Origin: Leishmania martiniquensis | Taxonomy: Eukaryota > Euglenozoa > Kinetoplastea > Trypanosomatida > Trypanosomatidae | Reading direction: 5' to 3' | Assembly: GCF_017916325.1 (NCBI RefSeq) | Contig: NC_090141.1 | Location: forward strand, 410,929-474,928 | Length of the DNA stretch: 64,000 bases | Part shown: positions 50,817-62,570 of the stretch, piece after piece | Layout: each line of letters opens with the position of its first letter | Numbering within the stretch: the first letter of the stretch is position 1 | The notes under the pieces: generated by a model | Seen by the model: only the letters and a program-made list of their open reading frames with translations | Told to the model about the DNA's origin: nothing | Databases searched by the model: none | Program-made: the position numbers and the translations under genes

Positions 50817-53800
50817 TTTCAGCACAAAGAGTCCGAATCTCGAGAATAAAAAACCGCACTTGAGAAAGCTACATGAAAAGTACGCAGCATCTTAGAGTAG
50901 AGAAGAAAAAGAGAATAAAAGGCAGAGCCTTTAGAGCGACATAGGCCGAGCCAATATCCTTTTCTTCAAATCAGCAAAGGTTTTGCGAGAGGCCGACCCA
51001 TACGGGTAAGAGAATGAAAAGCAGTCATTCAAATCCCAATATAAAGGTCCGAAAGAGTCAATAGCAAGCTGCATCCAGCCTTCTGAGAACTCCATCGCCG
51101 GCAACCCTTTCCTGTCAACAGCTATGCCACACCCCTTTGATAAAGCAGGCTATTGAATACTGTTACCCCTCAGCAGGGTCCTTTTCTTGGTGATTATCCT
51201 CGCAGTCTCTCTCTTTTGTTCGTCGCATCGAGTTACTTCCGTCATCTGACGACCCATTTCGTCAACGGACGAAAAAGTAAAAAAGAGAACCAAAGACAGA
51301 GGTGCAGAGAGGCTTGTAGACATTAACTCAAATAAGAAACCCGATGCTCTTCAAGAACCGGGCGCCTTTGCATCACAGAAAAATAACTAAAACACCGAAA
51401 AGAACATGTACAAATTTATTATTTTCTGCATCCACTCTGCGGCAGCGCATGAGCTCACTCCTGCTAAAAATCGGCGGCTCACGCATCCACCCGCCGAGTC
51501 GTTAAGAGCTGATGGGCCCTTGCCTCGCACACCGCCGCCTCGCGGGCGCTCAGGCAGCACCCCTCTCAGTCGCACTGACAGTCTCCCACCATGTAGATCG
51601 CAAAGGCGCATCCGCAGTAGCATGGCAGCGAAACGCAGAGCCATCCAGGACCCAACCGCCGCCATCGGCGGCACCACGCTGCTCTCACTGCCACCTTATT
51701 CCGTATTGGTTCATGGAGGTGAACCTGTTATGATTTCCCCTTATATCAGCAGCGGTAAGTATAGAGAACAAAGCGAAATCCGCAGTATCTGTAATAGGTC
51801 ACCTAGAGCATAACCTTGAACACTGAAGAGGCAAGAAATTCGATTTGTTACTACCCAAGTGCGAAATATATTCTTCGCCCCATCTGACCATTGAGCACCG
51901 CAGCATGGTGATTCGAGTACGAGGTGTTGCCCGAGATGAGCATTCGGGCGTAAAGCACACATTCAAGAGAAAAAGCAGCACTAGTGAAAAGAGCTAAACA
52001 GCATGAATAGATTCAATCATGCAGATACATGATTGCCCATATGCATCTGCACTCGGCAGCAACGAGACAATCTGAAAACAACAAGCTAGGTTCATCGCGA
52101 GAGGAAGCAGGTGACTTACTTCCACAACGATAGGCCGACAAGAACTGCTAGCATTGACAAGCTAAAGGGGCAATATGTTCTCTTTCTTTTCGAGGAAGTA
52201 CCCCTCCTTCTGACGCCAGAAACAAGTCAGCTGCAGCAACACCAGAGCGCCCACGCATACAGCTCTCTGCGTAGAGGTGATAGATGAGAGCTGTGTGATT
52301 AGTATAGCCACGTCATTCTGAGATGCTGTCAGCGCAGTAAAAGAAAAAAGAGTACGGCTACCTCTCCATCGTCAATCCGTAGGCGCGTGCATGATCGAAC
52401 GTCGCCTGCTTTTTTTTGTTCATTTGTGGAAATCGAATTCAAAAAAGAAACAAGAGAACAGCATCCGAACACGGGAGCTGAGGAACCTACGCTACATCAA
52501 AGGCAGCCCACTAGCACACAGGAAACCACAAAAAATATAACACGGTCACCAATCGACAGATGAAGAGGAAAGGAGATGATACCACAGCAACATTCATATG
52601 GTTACACAGCTGACCTTGAGCGTCCTCCATATTCGACAAGATCATAGATTGGATGGGAGCAATGCAGCGTATAGCCCATGCATTCCTCTAACATAGTGTC
52701 ACTTCGCGGCTATGTGAACAAAATTTACGAGAGAGAGAGGCAAGCATACACGAAACAGCGACACTCGTAAAAAAAAATAATGGTTGAGAGAGAATCGTGT
52801 AGCAAAAATGCGCGCTAAAGGCGAGCTAACAGTTAAAGGCCATGCACAGCGACAGAAGATTGAAGAGAAGAAAAGCACTGCCAAGTTTGCCAAACAGCAA
52901 GATTACGGAGATTCTCTGGAACCACTGGCCAAGGTGAGTGCATATACAGCGCCGGCCTTCCTGGCGCACCACTTTTTTTTTCCACGAATGCGGCGTCGCT
53001 CAAGGAGGTTCTTTTCATCCTTAGGAAGTAAGGCGCATATGCCACAGCAAGGGTGAGGGGGAAAAAGGTTGCGTTCCTTCCGCACAACGAGAAACAAATG
53101 TGCCTTCGACGCATCCAGGAGAGCTCTTTTTTTCCACTTTGTCGAGCGAGGATATCAACACTTTTTGCTACTGCTTCTGTCCTAGGTTGCACTGAAAGCC
53201 TGCTGCCCCTTCAGCCAACTGTGCAGCGAAACATAGAGCTCTTTGGCAAATCTGCGGTCGGCGCGCCCCTGTGAAAGAGGGGAAGAGGAGAGAAACTTCG
53301 TGCCTGAGAAAAAGAAGCTCCCGATCCACTCCCCCCTCTTGCTTGCCAGTTCGAGGCGGTCCAATTCTGCGCAGCATGCAGGCACCACCTCTGATGTCAA
53401 ACCGATGCGCAAGAGGGCAATGAAGAGCAGATGACATGCCCACTGCACTAACGCGATCGGATAAAAAAGTCAGATCCATCTGAAAAGCTGTTTCATCAGC
53501 GTAACAGCGAGAAGCTAGACACATTGTGTCTCACATCTCACTGTAAACGGCGGCCGACTTCCTCGAGCCGAAAGTTTCAGCAAGTGCGGCCGTGCCGGGG
53601 AGCCACGAAGATGGGATGCTAGCTGCAGGGCAAGAAAACCATGAGGCACAGAAAACTTCCGCAGCCAATATTCGTAGACAGGAGCTCAGCTGCTGCAGCA
53701 AAGTTGATGAGATCGAGCATACACGTGTCTTTGTCATCCTCAAGTTCTGCCACCCGCTATCGAGTTTACACGAAAGTCGGATCGACGAAATGGAATGTTG

Positions 53801-55263
53801 CACATATGCCGCTCTCGAAGTTGTTCCAGGACATCCGAGCTAACAGGTAGCTTTTAAACAGAAATTTTGATGGCTCCGTGGCTTGCAAACCAATGTCCGC
53901 TACTCCCTAGCAGCGAAGCACATAGAGTCAGCCTCTCGGTTTTTGTTTTGCTATTGTGACAACGTACCAAAGGGATGACAGCAACCAGCGTACCTGACCA
54001 CTTTTGAGCAAATCTAGGTAGATTGGCAGGGGCCGCTCGCAGAGGTGCACCCCCAACTAGATCTTGAATACCAGTTCGCCCGCCAGCGCTCTATGCACTA
54101 GGGGCGCAGTGATCACTGACTCAGCATCCTTCACGTCCACGTGTGCGGCGGTTTCTGTGAAAATGCTGGTGCCACACATCCTTGCCGATGGCTCGCCCTC
54201 ATGGAGCGGACGGGAAAGGGGGGCCTGGTTTGTCATGACGGTGAAAGAGCTGGGCATGAAGTTTATTCGTCCAGAAGGAAGAGCTGTAAGCGACACGGCT
54301 GCAATCACATAACCCCGGTAACAAGCACGGTGTTTTCTCAGCTTTTCGTCACAGCCACTTGGGGGGGGTTCAAGGACCGTCGCTCAACCGAGAGGGGGAG
54401 TGCCGTGCTTATCTCCACCTGTGCGAGTGCTTGGCAATAAATATAGGGCAACAGCTAGATGCCTCATGTGAACTCTCCCGAGACGCATCCTACAAAAACG
54501 GTTCAGTTGCTGATGCCAAGCAGGGAAGAAAAATCCGATTGTGCCATAGAGAGTGACGTGGCGGCCGAAAGGCGGTAAATGCACCAGGAACTAACAGGCT
54601 GAGGCTCAGGTTCCGCAGTTCTCTTCGGCAGTAAGCTAGCAGTAGCGCCATTCTTCAGGGCTCTGCGATGCGCCTATCTCATGCTTCAGCTGCACTTCCT
54701 GTACCGTCCATTGTGAGAGTGGAAGAGCGGCTAGTTGCACATTTTCACTGAGCTTCCGCTACCCTGATCGCCGCCCTCTCACCCCGTGTTCCATGACCCC
54801 TCCCCTTCATAGATATTCCTATACCAGTGCAAAGATATCTAAGAAGGACAAAAAAAAAATACAGTTTTCCCGTGGTTCAGCAAAGCCTCATCTCTTTTCT
54901 TCTCTTTTGTTTGGCTACCTTAGCTTTCACATATTGCTGAGGTGGCACACACTGGCGTGCAACCTCGGCTCCTCACACCCCACCGCGATCGCACTCGCAC
55001 GAGACAGAGGGAGATGCCCTCTCATAGTTGCACGCCAATCTGTGGCACATTCGTGTACACAAGTCGCCGGCCCGCGAATACCTAGGCATGCTATGTAGGC
55101 ACTAGTTTGCCGTAACCGACTTGGCAGCAAGAAAAGACCATGACTGTACGGAGCAGAATGCCTTTCTTCACTCTTAAAAGAAGGTCGTGAATGGCCTCTT
55201 GCCGCTTCCTTTCAGATTCGTCAAGCAAGCTCACACTAACGTCAGGGACAACTTTCTCAGTGA
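50817..55263. other. divergent, gene-poor subtelomeric region
   Basis: Minus-strand genes start at 50816 and the next plus-strand gene-like sequence appears near 55264, so this is a divergent switch, a possible transcription start zone. It is AT-richer and holds SIDER-like copy 4 (about 51420-51712). Open frames are short. Possible but unproven coding relics lie near 52808-52925 (plus), 54057-54308 and 55091-55290 (minus). Confidence 0.5.
51420..51712 (-). repeat. SIDER-like dispersed degenerate repeat, copy 4
   Basis: On the minus strand it shares the block around CATGGTGGGAGACTGTCAG, the Ala/Arg-coding core and the GAGCTCATGCGCTGC end with copy 3. It is the most diverged copy and lies just upstream of the minus-strand haem genes. 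Confidence 0.5.
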
Positions 55264-55569
55264 AGATCGCGTGCGTTTGCAGTGGATGTGCAAACCGCCT
55301 TTTTACGTTACGGTGCTCCTGAAGCAACAGAGTCTGAGATGGACGTCTATGATCCAGAAGGGGCGTGGACGTCACTTCTTGTGGATGACGGCCTTCACAT
55401 TAATGCCGCGGGCGGTCACCTTCTCAACTCCACGTTGCTGAGCGCCGTGCGGAAGTCGCCAGGTGGAGCCCGGCTGCTGCAGAACGACGAAGCGGTGTGG
55501 CCGGTGCCTGACTGGACCACCACGATGTCGGTACATGAAAGCGGAAAAGATGTGAGCAATCACGTGTGA
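55264..55569 (+). pseudogene. C-terminal fragment of a GDSL (SGNH) esterase, IAH1-like
   Basis: The frame reads RAFAVDVQTAFLRYG, then a Trp-containing turn and VDDGLHINAAGGHLL. This is the C-terminal end of isoamyl-acetate-hydrolysing-type GDSL esterases, where the Asp and His of DGLH complete the catalytic triad. The N-terminal part with the catalytic Ser is absent: a TGA lies at 55261 and no upstream frame matches the family. It is therefore a remnant or a fragment moved here. Confidence rests on a short motif. Confidence 0.5.
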
Positions 55570-56457
55570 AGACGCAAGCGCCTCCTCGATGCGGTGCGGG
55601 CGCCTCTTGACGACATATGTGACGGCTCTCACCCTCCTCTTTACTCGGTGGAGTGGAACACGTGTCTCACCATGAGGCGGGGCACAGCGGCATGGCCTGC
55701 CGCTCCCACGGAAAGATGAATGGCCATTGAAAGGGCGTTGAGTATTCTTGCCACTGAACCACAGTAGCCCTATGCGATTTGCTGCATGCTTCTGCTTAAA
55801 CACCCCATCAGTCTCTGGGGCCTCTCCAAACGTGCCATCTACTGTGTGGCCTTTCTCCTTTCATTCAAAACGCCTGCGAAGAGAACAAGATCTATCCTAG
55901 AAATCGCCTCCAAGCAGCAAAGAAGCCCCCCCTTTGGCACCTGACTGCTTGTACTGATTGAGCCGTTTACATTCATCGAGCCTCTCTGCCGTAGCACAGT
56001 GGCCTCGTCGTTTCTGGGGACGTCGAATGATTTTTTCTTTAGGATGGCCCTTCACGAGCTACTTGAGTCCATTACTAGCCTCTGTGGAGGCTACTGGGTC
56101 ACCTCCTGACATCTATCTTACGAAACCATACCCAGGTGGAATATGCCGGCTGCGAGCTGGTGAGCTTGCTACCACCGCCCTCCATTATTTACTATTCACT
56201 CTTCTTTCCTTTTTTCATTTCACTCCCCACGCCGCCCTTCCTTGGCGAGCATCGGTTCCTTTCATATTGCTTGCTGCTTCACTCATACACCGCGTTGTCT
56301 TCGGCAACAGTCACACACCTCGCTAGCTCCCCTGTACTCGCAATACGTTGCCGCCCTCAGTGCAACACGCTGAAAAGCTGCGCCACACACCAGATCGCTT
56401 CGCCGGCGCTGGTGGCAACTGCGGCGTTCAAACTCAAACCGCTCAATACTAGGCAAG
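55570..56457. other. intergenic region
   Basis: It is pyrimidine-rich near 56190-56240, just before the glycosyltransferase start, consistent with a splice signal. No gene is seen. Confidence 0.5.
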
Positions 56458-58145
56458 ATGCGAGAAGGAATGCGGAGTAAGACCACCGCGCGCATGCTGC
56501 GGAGCCGTTGCCTGTTCATGACATTCCGCACACTCATCGCAGTTGCCCTCGTTGCTGTGGTTGCTCTAGTCGTATTTAATACAGTTCCTCTGCGCATTCC
56601 CAGTAAGCCTCCTTTAGGGCCGCCTCTAGACGCAAACGTATTGCGATATGGTGGAAGTCGCAGCACTGGTGGGCCTGGTGCGCTGGAGAAGCCCACCGCC
56701 TCGGAATCGGGCCCCCACACATCGAATGATAGCGCCCTATTCGAAAGTCTATTGACTGAGATAACAAGGCGAAAAGATCTTCCTAAGGAGATGGAGGCCT
56801 GGAGCAGGATGCGGCTCCCAAAAGATTGGATGGAGTGCATTCGGTGGACTCTGCGGCTCGACAGGCGTGGGCGGCCACTGCATACAGTGACGGAGATGGC
56901 GGACGCCATCCCGCTGCTGATTACGCCGCTGACGGGCGACGTGAGGTTCTTTCCGTACTTCGTGTGCTCACTGGACGTGGCTGTGCGATATCACTACGTG
57001 ATCCAGAATGAGCGTGACCCAGAAACGACTGCTGTCATCGACGCGCTTGAGCGGCGCTTCGGTAACAGTGGAAGGATGCTTATTGTGAGGAACCGGTACA
57101 ACCGCGGCTATTCGGGAAGCATGAACCAGGGATTCGAATGGGCGCTCAAGGAGCGAACAGCGGACGAGGTGCCGTGGGTGTTTGCATGTGGCGTTGACGT
57201 GATCTTTGAGCCCGGACTGCTTGCGACGATGGTGGCCGTCGTGCAGAACAACACACGCGACGATGCCTCGATGCTAGCTGCGTTGCGTACGGAGGTGGAG
57301 CTAGAGGAGCGCCTTCTGCGTGAGGGCAACTTCTCATACTACGAGCGATGGGCGCCGCGCGGACGCCCGCTGAAGGTGCTGCGGAGCGGCTTCCCGGCGT
57401 TCCGTTGAATGTGCGGACTGCGCCGCTGTTGCCGGACCGCATTCGGTACATGGTTGCGGACGAGAACCGAGAAAACGGGATCGTGACCGATGCAGAGCTC
57501 CGAACCCGTTTTTTTGGTAACTATGTGGCTACTGTCACACCTGTGCCGGGGGCTCTGGGGACGATTGCGGTCACGCGGCTGGCGCTATCGACCGTTGGAT
57601 ACTTTGACGAGAATTTCTTTCCGGCGTACATGGACGATATCGATATCCGATGGCGACACTTTTCGTACGGCTTCACAAGCCTGTATGGGGAGCACAACGG
57701 TCCAGCGATTCGCTGGCACCACTACAATGCTGCAAATCTTCGCGGCAGTCCGTTTGTGGGAGAAGACCTGGAGAAGTACGGCACCGAGGTCAACTACAGC
57801 GGCCGTGCGTTCCTGAATTACATAAGCCGCTCCAAAGGCTTGTACGAGAAGCTGAAGTATGGCCCGCGCGACCTGACTGGTGTCTGGCGGCAGTCCGTGC
57901 AGAAGGGAGAATATAAGTACATGTACTTTAACGTGTCGCACTACCCAGCGGACACATGGGTCCTGGATGAGGGTGCGCGCCAGTGCATGTTTCGCCACAC
58001 ATACAGCTACGAAACAGAGACGTGGGCGAGGCCGACAGATTGTGCGTACAGACCGCCGACGCTAGAAGAGAGCGGTGTCCTTGGCTTGGATCAGCTGGCT
58101 AGCTACAGAGAGGCTGTGAAGCTGAGTAATGCTACGTACAAATGA
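56458..58145 (+). pseudogene. frameshifted type II membrane glycosyltransferase (GT2-like)
   Basis: The first frame starts at ATG 56458 with a short basic cytosolic end and one membrane span (FRTLIAVALVAVVALVVF), then a GT-A-like domain: PLLITPLTGDVRFFPYF, NRYNRGYSGSMNQGFEWAL and FACGVDVIFEPGLLATMV. It stops at 57408. Homologous-looking sequence continues in another frame (57348-58145) with LGTIAVTRLALSTVGYFDE and FFPAYMDDIDIRWRHF, the acidic motif typical of rhamnosyltransferase-like GT2 enzymes. The overlap at 57348-57408 points to a one-base deletion near 57385-57395. A Golgi role in surface glycan synthesis is inferred; Leishmania keeps related glycosyltransferase genes near telomeres. 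The break could be a real inactivation or a sequencing error. Confidence 0.75.
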
Positions 58146-60199
58146 CCGTTAAAGGTGGACATTAAAGATTACGCATGCGGAAAGAATCGTGCCTGACATT
58201 GCATGGCTATTGTCTGCCGGTTGGGCTACAATACCTTTTTTTCCTTTGATTCCATCCTTTTATCACGGGGGACACAGCACCGTAGTGATGGGAGCTGGCA
58301 CCGACCCCAAGGGTACCTGAGAAGCCCATATCGCTTCCAATGCTGAACCATCTGCGGTGGTGGCAGTGCAAAGGTCATACCATACAGAGAAGTTCGGAAT
58401 GTCGTACTTCGGATGTCGACGGCGAGGCCCTGAGTGACGTTGTGGTGGCGCGGCCTGCGAAGGTGCACAAGCCTGTACCCTGAATGTGGTAGGCAAGGCG
58501 CTAAGGTGCCTCACACATATCTCACCTGGCCCCCCGTCTTCGTGCTACTGCGGACCCCCTGTGCTTCTCTCAGGGCTGCACCAGATGCGAGCCTGCATGA
58601 AAGGAAGCGACTGTGACATTTCTTACAAATGGAGGAAGTGCATACTTTGAAGCGGAGGACCTGCGCTCGGATGACTGCAGCGGTGAGTGGCGGTGACTTG
58701 AGTCTACGTCTGCTTCTCACCATGCGTTGGGTATACGACAGGTCGCGCAAGGTACCGTTGTACTACTCTTTTTTGGCATAATGTGCCCAAAGTCTTAAAA
58801 CATGTTGCTTTATTAATCTTACCTGGGTGTTTTTGCTTTGCAATGACATATGCAAAGAGCGCAAGGTATTCCCCCTCTGCTGCCCCACTTTAGTATCCCC
58901 GAAGGGGCATCGAAGGTGCAGTAAGTGGAGAAGAGGTTGCTTTTGTGACGCAACACCTTCCTACAATAACTGCCATCCCATGTTCTCCCCATCATCTTTT
59001 GATCAGAATCAGTGATCGGCTGGCAAGTCATGTATAACAGTCAGCAACCTCAACTGGGCGCTTTCAAACGCCTTTGCAAGACGCTTTAACACGAACCCAA
59101 TCTGTCTTTGCGACAATAGTCTTTGCAGTCGCCCTCTTCTGCTCATCACCTTGGTGCGTCCATGCTCAGTAGCTGTCAGAGCACGCTCTTTCTACCACGA
59201 CTGTCACAGCCCGCTAAACTGCTTCACATGCATCGGTGAACCTCTCTCTGGTGCCCATTTTCTCCATCACGCCTCTCCGAGTGCCGCTAAACTATCCCCT
59301 TTCACCTTTCATTGTTCAGTTGACAGACAGGCACCTGCAGTGCATCACCAAACACTGTGGGTACTCAGCAGCTTCTCTTACCGCTTACCTTGCTGTCCGC
59401 TCTGAACTTCTCCTTCTTGGCGCGGTTGCAAGCGTCTTTTGGTTCGCGTTTTCAAAGTGACTTCGCTCACAAAGCGAGCGCCTGCCTTCTTTCCGTTTTC
59501 ATCCTGCTTAGCCTGTGGCGCTTCCTTTGCTTCGAGCTTTGCTTCACTACTTCTAAGCAACGTGTCTCACTTTTTCGGTAAACATACCAGGCAGCCTCTC
59601 CCCTATTCAGCTCTGGCATACCTGTGCGCACTTCAGTGTCTTCTCCGGAAAACATCGGAAAGAGATGTAAGGCACGACTTACTACTCTTATTCATACATA
59701 GATCTGCTTGTGATGTCTCAAAGATTCTCTAGCCGATCAACCGTTTTTCCAAGCACTTCTGTAAGTAAAACTTCTCTCTGTTACGCTTTCGTGAAGCACG
59801 ATTTCATTCACGTCACGGTAGTCTATGAGCAGGTGTAAGGTAGCGACGCCCAACCGATTCTGAACGAGCATGGAGCAGGCGCCCTGCACTACCACCCCTC
59901 CTCACCATCTTTACCTCGCAAATGCGGCTGCTATGCCGACGCCAGCAGTGATCACGCGCCTGCAACGGTGAAAGGTTCCAAGGACAAGTGCCGATTCTCG
60001 CCTTCCGATGCTGTGGCCTCTCGACCTGCAGTCTTTAAAGCGCTTGCGTAGCAGCGTCGGGAAGGGCTGCTGTGGAAAGGACTCAGTCAGCAGCAGACCG
60101 TGCTGCACTTCCTCGTAAACAGCCACTTATAACTGCGGTTCGAAGAGCAGATGCACTAGAATGAGGCCTTTTTCGTTCGATCCCTTTCAAATAGTATTC
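58146..60199. other. 2-kb subtelomeric region without clear genes
   Basis: Short frames on both strands have no recognisable product. The stretch is AT-richer than the core chromosome. Possible eroded remnants of the SNF2-like gene could extend left to about 59950, but I cannot support them. Confidence 0.5.
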
Positions 60200-61330
60200 T
60201 CACAGTCGTGACCTCTACAACATATCGGGGAGCGAGTACACCGAACATCCCCTCTGAATGCAGAATGTAGGCGACTTCGGTCGACCTCCGACCCGGTTCA
60301 CCGTGCATGCCAAACAGTATTTTTGAGGTGCTTGCCCTCACTATGGTGGGCCATCCGACGATAATCAAGAGGTGAGCGGCGAGTTTCAGCTGCTCCCTGT
60401 GCACCACCAGACTCACTCCGCGGCCCTCACTGCGGACGAGGTGCGCCTGTACCACTGTGCCGCGCTCGTTATCCTGAGCGCTGCTGCTCGCCTGCGTCGC
60501 TAGGGTATGCTGCCGTACTACCTGGGGTACGCTATGCAGTGGGTGCAGGAGCTGTGTCGGCTTTGCCTACACCCGTCACGAGTGGGCAACGATGAACTGC
60601 TACGTGGAGACGTTGAGGCACATATGTTTCGAGGCATCCGGCTCATGAGCGACGAGGGCGTCTGTGATGCCGATCTTACCGAGGTGTTGGCGGCTTCCTT
60701 CGTCGCGGCAACGCCGCAAGAGGCGTTGGAGTGGGCCACGTCGGTGGCAGCAGCGCTCAAGCCTGGCCTCCTCAGCAACACAGGTGTACCAGAGGAAACG
60801 GCAACGATGCTGGCGGAGCCTGCGCAGGTGCCGCCGCTGCTGCCGCAGTGCGGTGTCTGCATGGACAACATGGTGGCGCCGACCCTCTTGAAGTGTTTCC
60901 ATATGTTCTGCAAGGAGTGCGTGCTTGGCGTCATCGAAGCGAGCTGCAGTGCCGTGGGCAGCGCAAACGCCAGGTGCCCTTTCTGCCGCGACCGCAAGTC
61001 GCTACTGGAGGAGAAACGCGTCGTGACGGTCGACGCAACGGCACCAGCGGAAGCGGCTGCCGTGGCGAACCTTGTTGCCGATGGCAGCACAGCGGCAACT
61101 GCCCGTGCAGGTGGCGAGGAAGTGGACGCCGTCCTGGCGCGCATCGGCGACGGCAGCCGCGTGCGTATTTTTTGTTGAGGCAGTGGAGGAGATCTGGCGC
61201 ACGCAGCCGGATGACGGTGTGCTGGTTTTCTCCAAGTACCACGCGTTTCTGCAACTGGCGTGCGATGCTGCGCTCCCACAAAATCGTGCGCCATGTTTTG
61301 GTCTCAACGAGCAGCACAGGCGCTAATCTC
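60200..61330 (+). pseudogene. degenerate SNF2-family helicase with RING finger (Rad5/SHPRH-like)
   Basis: Pieces of one gene appear in order in different frames: DLYNISGSEYTEHPL (about 60212), EVLALTMVGHPTIIKR (60325-60372), a shifted piece VSGEFQLLPVHHQTHSAAL ending in a TAG at 60501, then an intact stretch from ATG 60507. That stretch holds a complete C3HC4 RING (QCGVCMDN, CFHMFCKECV, RCPFCRD; Cys at 60848, 60857 and onward). A final shift near 61165 leads to EEIWRTQPDDGVLVFSKYH, the start of a helicase C-terminal domain. RING between SNF2 halves is the Rad5/HLTF/SHPRH plan. The N-terminal ATPase and most of the C-terminal half are missing. Confidence 0.65.
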
Positions 61331-62570
61331 AATGCAAGTGTTTTTAACCCTGTCGTTTTCCTTTCACCCGACCTCATCCACTCCGTAAAGCAGCAGGCCA
61401 TCTGAGAGGCGCACCCCTTTGGTCGACTGAAGTAGCTCCTCTTCAGGACGTTTTTGCGCTCCGCACTGCCCATTATGTCATCCACTGACAGCTGCATCAA
61501 ATCCGCTTAAAGGGCAACAGCGCCCCCATAACTAGCGTACACAGCAGATGACCCTCACAGGTACGTGTGTGTCTTGCAACCGTTGCATATACATCCAATG
61601 AGGCTCGCACAGAACGGCAACCAACGCTTTAGCCTCACCTGAAGCAACCGCTGATGCACGGGGGGGGGGAGGCCAAAAAAAGGAACGTGCCTTTAAAAAT
61701 ATATACCAATTGATGGGCCTGTGGAGCTTTCTTTACACACAGACCTTCTTTCTCATGCGAATGATCTGTGCACCAACAGCCAGTGAGCTGTGAAGTCTTA
61801 ACGTTTTTGATCCTGCCAAACCAGAGAGGCCCATGCGTTCAAAGGGTTGTCGAATACGCACAACCGCCCGCTTCACCGTATTTCCTGACCTCACACAACT
61901 GCACAGAAGTCTGTCAGTGATGCTGCTAATCCTTTTCATCGAATAAACCTTTGGAGTCCTAAAACGTTCGTCGCTAAAGAACAGTAGTTTCCTTTGATGT
62001 GCTTCCTGACTGGAGCCTACTTGAGATATGCTCATTGCTTTGCCTTTCATTCACTTCCTTAACGTTGAACGCCAGTCAACGTGTTGCCATGCGGCTCCAT
62101 AGCTCCCCCCCTCATCCTGTTAGGGAGCAGACGCGCCGACACCTCACCAGTCCCGTGAGTGGTGTTCAGGTGGCACTGCCTACACCAACTGCGCAGCGAG
62201 GGGCTCACCACTAAGTATAAGTGCACTCGCGCGCGGGGCCCGTCTGTAACCCTTGCCCGTCCCGCGAGCAGCCTAATGTCTGTGTGTGCTTTCTCCCATA
62301 AAACGATAGTGGTGTGCTCTGTCGACCAGCGTCCCCGGCGGTGTGTGCTCCACGCACCGGGAGGGGGACGAGGGCTGGCCCTGGCCAGAAGTCTGCTTAC
62401 AGGAGAAATGAGACCCGCGAGCGCAGCGAAGCCGCGGCGAGATTTGCTCCCCAAATGTGGAGGAGGGCTGCTCAAGCGCATGCGACTAGCAGGAGCGCCA
62501 GCCACCTACATCACGTTCTTCTCCTCCCCTCACGCTTTCTCGTCTCACACACAACACAGTCGCCCGACAT
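61331..62570. other. telomere-proximal non-coding region
   Basis: No gene is seen. The last 500 bases before the telomere are GC-rich, ending CGCCCGACAT directly before the first TTAGGG. Leishmania telomere-associated sequences contain conserved blocks here, but I cannot identify them by eye. Confidence 0.5.

Noticed and set aside
52784..53056. Plus-strand frame with a lysine-rich helix (MRAKGELTVKGHAQRQKIEE)
   Set aside because: The first 40 residues look protein-like, but the rest is not, and no homology or signals support it; mentioned only as a possible relic.
60156..60455. Minus-strand frame of 99 residues opposite the SNF2-like relic
   Set aside because: The plus strand carries recognisable helicase segments over the same bases, so the minus frame is a shadow.
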